Assembly (NCBI RefSeq): GCF_024734405.1
Contig: NZ_CP059556.1
Span: forward strand, 5,084,001 to 5,148,000
Reading direction: 5' to 3'
Length of the DNA: 64,000 bases
Origin: Saccharopolyspora gregorii
GTDB lineage: Bacteria > Actinomycetota > Actinomycetes > Mycobacteriales > Pseudonocardiaceae
Below the pieces are notes generated by a model, which did not search any database, had not been told where the DNA came from, and saw only the letters and a program-made list of their open reading frames with translations. The first letter of the stretch is position 1. Every line of letters starts with the position of its first letter. Positions 58,617 through 64,000 of this stretch are shown in pieces. The translations under genes and the position numbers were made by a program.

Positions 58617-58670
58617 GCCGCAGCCCTACCCGGCGCGGGCGCGCGGCACACCCGCGTCAGCCGCCGCTGC

Positions 58671-59270
58671 TCAGCTGCACTGCCAGAGGAAGCGCCCCTG
58701 CCCGCTGGCCTCGTCGAGGAACGCGTACCCGACCCCCGCGTCGCCGAAGTCCACCTCGAACGGGAAATCGACCGAGCTGTCGAACTGCCCCACGAACCGG
58801 AACGGCTCCCCCGGCGACTCGTCGCCCTGCAACCACTGCGGCGCCCCGCCGAGCCTCGTCGCGAAGTCGTCCACGTCCACCTCGCCGTCGAACGGCGCCA
58901 GCTCCACCCGGTGGTCCGGCCCGAACGTCGGCCCCTTGGCGATCGTCGCCACCTGGTAGAAGTCGGCCGGCTCCCCGGGCTGGGCGAAGAACGCGTTCTC
59001 CCCCGAGTCGGGCGCGAACGTGTCCACCACCTCGTCGGCCTCCTCCGGGTAGTCCTCGGTGAGGAACAGGTAGGCGAGCCGCACCTGCTCCCCGGGCAGC
59101 CGGATCTGCCCGAGGAACCGCATCGGCCTGCCCAGCGCCTCCGACATCGGCCACGCTGGCGTCGAGAGCCACACCGGCTGGCCACCGAACTTCGTGACCG
59201 GTTCGGTGATGGGCTCCTCCGATTCGACGAAGCGGAGGCTCTGGCGGGGCTGGGCGGCGAGGTCGGGCAT
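58671..59270 (-). CDS. DUF1963 / YwqG-like protein
   Basis: This 199-residue protein follows the DUF1963 (YwqG) pattern: G-G-Q-P-V-W-L near the start (about residues 29-35), M-R-F-L-G-Q-I-R-L, Y-L-F-L-T-E-D-Y and a C-terminal G-R-F-L-W-Q-C. Function is unknown; the fold is a two-domain beta-sandwich and many members occur beside polymorphic-toxin loci. The ATG at 59270 has AAGGATTCC. It is divergent from fdhD and has no evident toxin partner here. Confidence 0.75.
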   Translation of the reverse strand: MPDLAAQPRQSLRFVESEEPITEPVTKFGGQPVWLSTPAWPMSEALGRPMRFLGQIRLPGEQVRLAYLFLTEDYPEEADEVVDTFAPDSGENAFFAQPGEPADFYQVATIAKGPTFGPDHRVELAPFDGEVDVDDFATRLGGAPQWLQGDESPGEPFRFVGQFDSSVDFPFEVDFGDAGVGYAFLDEASGQGRFLWQCS

Positions 59271-59433
59271 CGGAATCCTTGCTGTAGCGGGGTTCCCCGG
59301 GGCGTGTCGGGCGTCCGGCGAGACCCTAGCGATCTCACCCGGCGGAACCATCCTCCTCCGGGTGGGCGGTGCCGATGTCACACCCGAACGGAGCAGCCCA
59401 CGACGGCCCCACCGGCGGGCCGAGCACGCGGCG

Positions 59434-59439
59434 CATACT
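59434..59439 (+). promoter_or_regulatory. Candidate -10 of fdhD
   Basis: CATACT lies 41 nt before the fdhD ATG. No -35 is clear. Confidence 0.3.
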
Positions 59440-59479
59440 GGTCCCGGCATCCGAGCAGAGCCGACCCAGGAGGCTGACG

Positions 59480-60325
59480 ATGGGACGAGTCACCGTGCGG
59501 CGCCCCGTGCTGCGAGTGACCGAGAGCGGTTCCCGAACCCGGCCGGACACCCTCGCCGCCGAAGAACCGCTGGAGATCCGGGTCAACGGCCGCGCCCTGT
59601 CGGTGACCATGCGGACCCCCGGCCACGACGTGGAGCTCGCCCACGGCTTCCTGCTCACCGAACGCGTCATCGCGGACAAGGACGACCTGCACAGCGCCCG
59701 CTACTGCGACAGCCCCGGGCCGGACGGACGCAACACCTACAACGTGCTGGACATCCTGCTCGCGCCGGGCGTCACGCCACCCGACACGTCCGTGGAGCGC
59801 AACTTCTACACCACCTCCTCCTGCGGGGTGTGCGGGAAGGCCGCGCTCGACTCGGTGCGGCTGAGCACCCGGCACTCCCCTGAGCACGACCCGCTGGAGA
59901 TCACCCCGGAGACGCTCGCCGCGCTGCCCGACCGGCTGCGGGCCGCGCAGAAGGTCTTCGACTCGACCGGCGGGCTGCACGGGGCCGCGCTGTTCGACGG
60001 CGACGGGAACCTGCTGGTGTGCCGGGAGGACGTCGGGCGGCACAACGCGGTCGACAAGGTCCTCGGCTGGGCGGTGCTGGAACGCCGGGTGCCGCTGCGC
60101 GGGTGCGTGCTCATGGTGTCCGGCCGGGCCTCGTTCGAACTGGTGCAGAAGGCGGCGATGGCCGGGGTGCCGCTGCTGTCCGCGGTGTCGGCGCCGTCCT
60201 CGCTGGCGGTGGAGCTGGCCGCCGAGCAGGGCATGACGCTGGTCGGCTTCCTCCGGGGCAGCTCGATGAACGTCTACACCGGCACGCACCGCATCCTCGA
60301 ACCCGACGCCGCACCGGTGCCCTGA
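59480..60325 (+). CDS. fdhD: Formate dehydrogenase accessory sulfurtransferase FdhD
   Basis: FdhD passes sulfur from a cysteine desulfurase to the molybdenum cofactor of formate dehydrogenases. The 281-residue protein has the reactive pair S-S-C-G-V-C-G (Cys115 and Cys118) and the cofactor-binding H-N-A-V-D-K-V motif. The ATG at 59480 follows AGGAGG. The likely client, the FdhF/YdeP protein, lies 5.4 kb upstream on the same strand. The gap holds the XRE-TPR, LigD and DUF1963 genes. Confidence 0.95.
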   Translation: MGRVTVRRPVLRVTESGSRTRPDTLAAEEPLEIRVNGRALSVTMRTPGHDVELAHGFLLTERVIADKDDLHSARYCDSPGPDGRNTYNVLDILLAPGVTPPDTSVERNFYTTSSCGVCGKAALDSVRLSTRHSPEHDPLEITPETLAALPDRLRAAQKVFDSTGGLHGAALFDGDGNLLVCREDVGRHNAVDKVLGWAVLERRVPLRGCVLMVSGRASFELVQKAAMAGVPLLSAVSAPSSLAVELAAEQGMTLVGFLRGSSMNVYTGTHRILEPDAAPVP

Positions 60326-60345
60326 CCGGTGCCGGGCCGCCGGAC

Positions 60346-61242
60346 TCAGCCGTGGTCGGACTTGTCCGGGGCGTAGCCCCCCACGAAATCGACGACCTCC
60401 GGGAGCGCGAGCCGGTAGTACCGGCTGTTGTGACCGCCCGGGGTGCTCACCGACGCCACCTCCGGGCGGGCCTTGCGGACGAACTTGCGGGTGCCGGTGA
60501 TGAACCGGTCCCGGGTGCCGCACCACACGCCCAGCGGCACGTCGCCGAGCTCGGGGATGTGCCGCATCGGGTCGATGGCCCGCCAGTCGGCCTCGTCGGC
60601 GAACGCGCGGCGCCGCGCCATCTCCGGCCAGTTCGTGATCAGGGCCGGGGAGACGACGGCGGTCGCCTCCACCGGGATCTCCAGCTCGTTGCGGCGCCGC
60701 GTGTAGAGCAGCGCGCCGAACCCGCCCATCGAGATCCCGGAGACCGCGAACGGCTGGCCGTCGTCACCACCGATGCCGCGCTCCGCGAGCCAGCGCGGCA
60801 CCTCGTCCAGCAACATCCACATCGGGTCGTCGCCGAACCGCTGGTGCCAGTAGCTGTTGCCGCCGCCGTCGACGGCGAGGAACGCGAACGGCGGCACCTT
60901 GCCGGTGGCGACCGCGGTGGTCAACCAGCTCGGCAGGCCCCCCGCGGACCTGCGGGCATCGCCGAACCGGCCGTGCAGCATCAGGCACACCGGGATCCGA
61001 TCGCGGGACACCCCGCTCGGGTACATGGTGACGATCTCGACCTCGCGGTTGCGGGCCTGCGAGTGCACCCGTTCCACCGAGACGTTGCTCTGCTTGGCCA
61101 GCGGGAGCGGTTCGGCGGGGACCAGCGCGCCACCGGAGTCGCTGCTCAGCCCCAAGCCGAGCGCGCCCGCTCCGACCAGGCCGGAAGTGAGCAGGGTGCG
61201 CCGGTTCGGCATCGGGACGTTCCGCGGCTTCCCGCGCTGCAT
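60346..61242 (-). CDS. Tat-exported alpha/beta-hydrolase (esterase, Ag85/EstD-like)
   Basis: The 298-residue protein carries a twin-arginine signal (P-N-R-R-T-L-L-T-S-G-L followed by an alanine/glycine core), so it is exported folded. The hydrolase part has the nucleophile elbow G-I-S-M-G-G-F-G, a later acidic region (G-T-R-D-R) and the histidine in G-G-H-N-S-R-Y-Y. It resembles the esterase D/antigen 85 superfamily. ATG 61242 is used because GGAGGTGCC precedes it. Substrate unknown. It converges with fdhD. Confidence 0.85.
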   Translation of the reverse strand: MQRGKPRNVPMPNRRTLLTSGLVGAGALGLGLSSDSGGALVPAEPLPLAKQSNVSVERVHSQARNREVEIVTMYPSGVSRDRIPVCLMLHGRFGDARRSAGGLPSWLTTAVATGKVPPFAFLAVDGGGNSYWHQRFGDDPMWMLLDEVPRWLAERGIGGDDGQPFAVSGISMGGFGALLYTRRRNELEIPVEATAVVSPALITNWPEMARRRAFADEADWRAIDPMRHIPELGDVPLGVWCGTRDRFITGTRKFVRKARPEVASVSTPGGHNSRYYRLALPEVVDFVGGYAPDKSDHG

Positions 61243-61360
61243 GGCACCTCCGGGCCTCGTTCCCTCCGAGCCGTCCATCGTGCCAACGGCCGTCTGCGCT
61301 ACCGGACGGGCCCCGCCACCACCGAGAGCTCACCCACGTCGCACCGGTCGTGACCTCCGG

Positions 61361-62059
61361 TCAGCGGACCGCTTCCGGCACCGCGGACCAGCCGGCGACG
61401 TGCGGCGCGGTGTCGAAGCGGTCGGCCACCGGCACCGAGCCGTACAACGCCCAGCGCAGCAGCGCGGGCCACGGGCCGTAGCCCGCGGCCAGGTCCAGCG
61501 CGCGACCGTCGGCGAGCACGTCCAGCTCCACCCGCAGCCGGTGCGCGAGCGCGTGCGCCGCGCACACCGACAGCTCCGGGTCGTCGGTGCCCACCACCAT
61601 CCGCGTCGGGCCGCCCGCCGCGCGCAGCGCCGGCGCGTCGGGTTCTGCCGCGCGCAGCGCCGGCGCATCCGGCTCCGCCGCGCGTGCTCCCGGCCCGTCG
61701 GGCTCCGCCGCCCCCAGCCCCCGTTCCACCGCGCGCGGACCCGGTCGGTCCGGGGACACGTCCGGCTCGGCCGGGGCGACCAGCAGCACCCGGTCCGCCC
61801 GGCGCGTCTCCGGCCCACCCGGCGCGGCCGCGTGCCGCAACCAGGTGCGGGCCCCGCCGCGGTGCGCCACCACGGCCAGCTCCGCCTCGGGCGGTACGCG
61901 CGCCAGCTCGGCCCGCAGCGCCGCCGTCGACTCCACCGGGCCCGGGCACCGGGTGACGACGGCGCCCGCTTCCCGCGAGCGTGCCGCCAGCCACTGCTGC
62001 CAGTGCCAGGGCCCGGAGCCGGACCCGTCCGGCACCAGCAGCACGTGCAGCTCGCTCAT
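61361..62059 (-). CDS. RBBP9-like alpha/beta-hydrolase lacking catalytic Ser and His
   Basis: This 232-residue protein follows the RBBP9/YdeN small-hydrolase pattern: V-L-L-V-P-D-G-S-G-S-G-P-W-H-W-Q at the N-terminus, R-V-L-L-V-A-P-A, and a V-V-G-T-D-D-P strand with an acidic residue. The nucleophile motif A-H-S-L-G is A-H-R-G-G here (residue 67 is Arg), and the late G-H-I-N motif is replaced by G-R-A-L (residue 186 is Arg). Only the Asp remains, so it should not hydrolyse esters. A 30-residue insert is made of a 30-bp DNA repeat. It could be a binding protein, or a gene losing function. Confidence 0.8.
   Translation of the reverse strand: MSELHVLLVPDGSGSGPWHWQQWLAARSREAGAVVTRCPGPVESTAALRAELARVPPEAELAVVAHRGGARTWLRHAAAPGGPETRRADRVLLVAPAEPDVSPDRPGPRAVERGLGAAEPDGPGARAAEPDAPALRAAEPDAPALRAAGGPTRMVVGTDDPELSVCAAHALAHRLRVELDVLADGRALDLAAGYGPWPALLRWALYGSVPVADRFDTAPHVAGWSAVPEAVR
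61617..61706 (-). repeat. Three 30-bp tandem units inside the RBBP9-like gene
   Basis: Units start at 61617, 61647 and 61677; the first two differ at a few positions and the third is more diverged. They encode repeats of A-A-E-P-D-A-P-A-L-R in the insert. Confidence 0.9.
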
Positions 62060-62179
62060 CGGGCCCTCCCCCAGCCGGACGACGCAACCTCCGCTCCGCA
62101 TGATCATGCATCGCGCGGGACGCCGCTGGGCGATCCGGGGAACAGGTGCGGGAAACCACCCGCGCGGGCGCACGACGCA

Positions 62180-62214
62180 CACCGCCGCCGCCCCGGAACG
62201 GGACGGCGGCGGTG
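62180..62214 (-). terminator. Hairpin after clpX
   Basis: CACCGCCGCCG-x-CCCG (62180-62195) pairs with CGGG-x-CGGCGGCGGTG (62199-62214) with one mismatch around GAA, 28 nt past the clpX stop. Confidence 0.6.
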
Positions 62215-62241
62215 GGTGGTGCCGCGTGCGGTGCTCGGGTC

Positions 62242-63522
62242 TCAGGCGGACTTCTCGCGGCGCTCCCGCCGCGTCGCCTGCCTGGCCACGATCGTGGGGT
62301 TGACGTTCTCCCGGACGGTCTGCTCGGTGATGACGACCTTCGCCACGTCGGTGCGGCTCGGGATGTCGTACATCACCGGCAGCAGCACCTCTTCCAAGAT
62401 GGCGCGCAGGCCACGAGCCCCCGTGCCGCGCAGGATCGCCTGGTCGGCGACCGCCTCCAGCGCGGTTCGGGTGAACTCCAGCTCCACGTTGTCCATCTCG
62501 AACAACCGCTTGTACTGCTTGATCAGGGCGTTGCGCGGCTCGGTGAGGATCTGCACCAGCGAGGGCTTGTCCAGGTTCGTCACACTGGCCACCGTGGGCA
62601 GCCGGCCGATGAACTCGGGGATCAACCCGAACTTGATCAGGTCCTCGGGGAGCACCTCGGCGAACCGGTCCGCGGAGTTCGCCTCCTCCTTCGAGCGCAG
62701 CTGGGCGCCGAAACCGACGCTGGCCTTGCCCACCCGGTCCTCGACGATCTTCTCCAGCCCGGCGAAGGCACCGGCCACGATGAACAGCACGTTCGTCGTG
62801 TCGATCTGGATGAACTCCTGGTGCGGGTGCTTGCGGCCGCCCTGCGGGGGCACGCTCGCCGTGGTGCCCTCCAGGATCTTCAGCAGCGCCTGCTGCACGC
62901 CCTCGCCCGAGACGTCCCTGGTGATCGACGGGTTCTCGCTCTTGCGGGCGATCTTGTCGACCTCGTCGATGTAGATGATGCCCGTCTCGGCCCGCTTCAC
63001 GTCGTAGTCGGCGGCCTGGATGAGCTTGAGCAGGATGTTCTCGACGTCCTCGCCGACGTAGCCCGCCTCGGTGAGCGCGGTGGCGTCGGCGATCGCGAAC
63101 GGCACGTTGAGCATCTTCGCCAACGTCTGCGCCAGGTAGGTCTTCCCGCAGCCCGTGGGACCGAGCATCAGGATGTTCGACTTCGCGAGCTCGACGTTCT
63201 CCTCGCGGCTGTCCCGGGCGCGCTCACCCATCTGGATGCGCTTGTAGTGGTTGTAGACCGCGACCGACAGGTTGCGCTTCGCCGGGTCCTGCCCGATGAC
63301 GTACTGGTCGAGGAACTCGTGGATCTCGGTCGGCTTGGGCAGCTCGTCGAGCTTGACCTCACCGGCCTCCGCCAGTTCCTCCTCGATGATCTCGTTGCAG
63401 AGATCGATGCACTCATCGCAGATGTACACGCCGGGGCCGGCGATGAGTTTTTTCACCTGCTTCTGGCTCTTCCCGCAGAAGGAGCACTTCAGCAGGTCGC
63501 CGCCGTCACCGATACGTGCCAT
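62242..63522 (-). CDS. clpX: ATP-dependent Clp protease ATP-binding subunit ClpX
   Basis: ClpX unfolds tagged proteins and feeds them to ClpP. The 426-residue protein has the zinc-binding domain with cysteines 13, 16, 35 and 38, Walker A G-P-T-G-C-G-K-T (121-128), the pore loop G-Y-V-G, Walker B I-I-Y-I-D-E-V-D and the sensor motif G-T-G-A-R-G-L-R. The ATG at 63522 starts M-A-R-I-G-D-G-G-D. It lies behind clpP, as in most actinobacteria, with a long gap between them. Confidence 0.98.
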   Translation of the reverse strand: MARIGDGGDLLKCSFCGKSQKQVKKLIAGPGVYICDECIDLCNEIIEEELAEAGEVKLDELPKPTEIHEFLDQYVIGQDPAKRNLSVAVYNHYKRIQMGERARDSREENVELAKSNILMLGPTGCGKTYLAQTLAKMLNVPFAIADATALTEAGYVGEDVENILLKLIQAADYDVKRAETGIIYIDEVDKIARKSENPSITRDVSGEGVQQALLKILEGTTASVPPQGGRKHPHQEFIQIDTTNVLFIVAGAFAGLEKIVEDRVGKASVGFGAQLRSKEEANSADRFAEVLPEDLIKFGLIPEFIGRLPTVASVTNLDKPSLVQILTEPRNALIKQYKRLFEMDNVELEFTRTALEAVADQAILRGTGARGLRAILEEVLLPVMYDIPSRTDVAKVVITEQTVRENVNPTIVARQATRRERREKSA

Positions 63523-63953
63523 GACCGCTGACCCCGTCCCCTCCGGCACGCCGTCCGGTGACGTGCCTGACCGTATGTGCTCGTTCCGACGGTACCTGCC
63601 GCTCCCCCGGTTCGGGGAGACTCGCAGACTCCGCTGCTCGCCAGTCTCCGGCATGCACCGGGTGCGACGGCCGGTGGCCGCGCTCCCGGCGTGTCGCGGA
63701 CGCCGGTGCGCCGAGCGCACCACAGCATCCCACTTCCCGGAACGCTCCCGCGACCGGCTTTCCGCACCGCACCGCGCTGATCAGCGGAGCGGCCCCGCCG
63801 GAGATCAACATCTTCTCAGCGGCGGCACTCCGTGCCGCGACCGCCCCGGGTGCGCGGCGACCCCCTCACCTCGGACCGGCCGGCCGAACCGCCGGGCCGG
63901 GCGCGAGGAGGCCGCCGGAGCACCACCTCCGGTCGCCACGCGGGCCGACCGGA
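63523..63953. other. 431-bp gap between clpP and clpX
   Basis: I see no gene here. On the minus strand it contains a -10-like TACGGT (63575-63570) before clpX and two hairpins: GCGGCAC-TCC-GTGCCGC (63822-63838), and CCGGAG/CTCCGG (63915-63932) 22 nt after the clpP stop. The gap is longer than usual, which suggests clpX has its own promoter and that clpP ends with termination or attenuation. Confidence 0.55.
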
Positions 63954-64000
63954 TCAGGACTGCGCGGACAGCTTGCGGTAGGGCAGGACCTCGTCGACGA
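63954..64000 (-). CDS. clpP: ClpP protease subunit, C-terminal fragment (window edge)
   Basis: The last 15 codons before the TGA at 63956-63954 read V-D-E-V-L-P-Y-R-K-L-S-A-Q-S, which matches the C-terminus of an actinobacterial ClpP2. The gene continues past the window edge. Its position before clpX supports the call. Confidence 0.75.
   Translation of the reverse strand, partial: VDEVLPYRKLSAQS

Overview
The window is high-GC actinobacterial chromosome with many GTG starts and start/stop overlaps. The gene order is the conserved core clpP-clpX-valS-folC-ndk-rne-rplU-rpmA-obgE-proB-proA-nadD-rsfS-comEA-comEC-holA-rpsT-lepA, read from right to left. RamB-controlled isocitrate lyase, an AtsA-type sulfatase, DUF397 proteins and an XRE-TPR regulator fit the Pseudonocardiaceae. 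A Saccharopolyspora-like genus is my inference, not something the sequence proves.

Left part (1-8.1 kb): aceA and the divergent regulator ramB, a decayed MerR-family gene, a LysR regulator and a large arylsulfatase. Middle-left (8.1-20.5 kb): lepA, a glyoxalase-fold protein, a cold-shock protein with a strong terminator, a TauE/SafE permease, rpsT, holA, threonine synthase under a SAM-I riboswitch, comEC/comEA, a DegV protein, a phosphatase and rsfS. Middle (20.5-31 kb): two GNAT genes (one frameshifted), nadD, proA, then a RecQ helicase with a C-terminal phosphoribosyltransferase-like segment and an MHS transporter on the opposite strand, then proB, obgE, rpmA and rplU.

Middle-right (31-43 kb): a polytopic membrane protein translationally coupled to a DPM1-like glycosyltransferase, a cytidine deaminase-ASCH fusion, RNase E/G with a 15-bp coding minisatellite, two tRNA/rRNA-type core proteins (DUF2344 and radical SAM TIGR03960) separated by a secreted subtilase, and ndk. 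Right part (43-64 kb): a zinc alcohol dehydrogenase, VapBC, DUF4233-folC, a MazEF-like pair, two DUF397 proteins, valS, an FdhF/YdeP molybdoenzyme, a small regulatory locus (two small cysteine-containing genes, one frameshifted, divergent from an XRE-TPR regulator and NUDIX hydrolase), a split LigD (phosphoesterase and polymerase), DUF1963, fdhD, a Tat-exported esterase, an RBBP9-like hydrolase that has lost its catalytic Ser and His, clpX, and the last codons of clpP.

The general pattern is a vertically inherited housekeeping backbone, mostly on the minus strand, interrupted by short accessory cassettes, mostly on the plus strand. Several of these accessory genes, and ramB, have a -10-like hexamer 7-8 nt before the start codon and no Shine-Dalgarno, which suggests leaderless transcripts. 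No CRISPR array, tRNA, rRNA, insertion sequence or prophage was seen.
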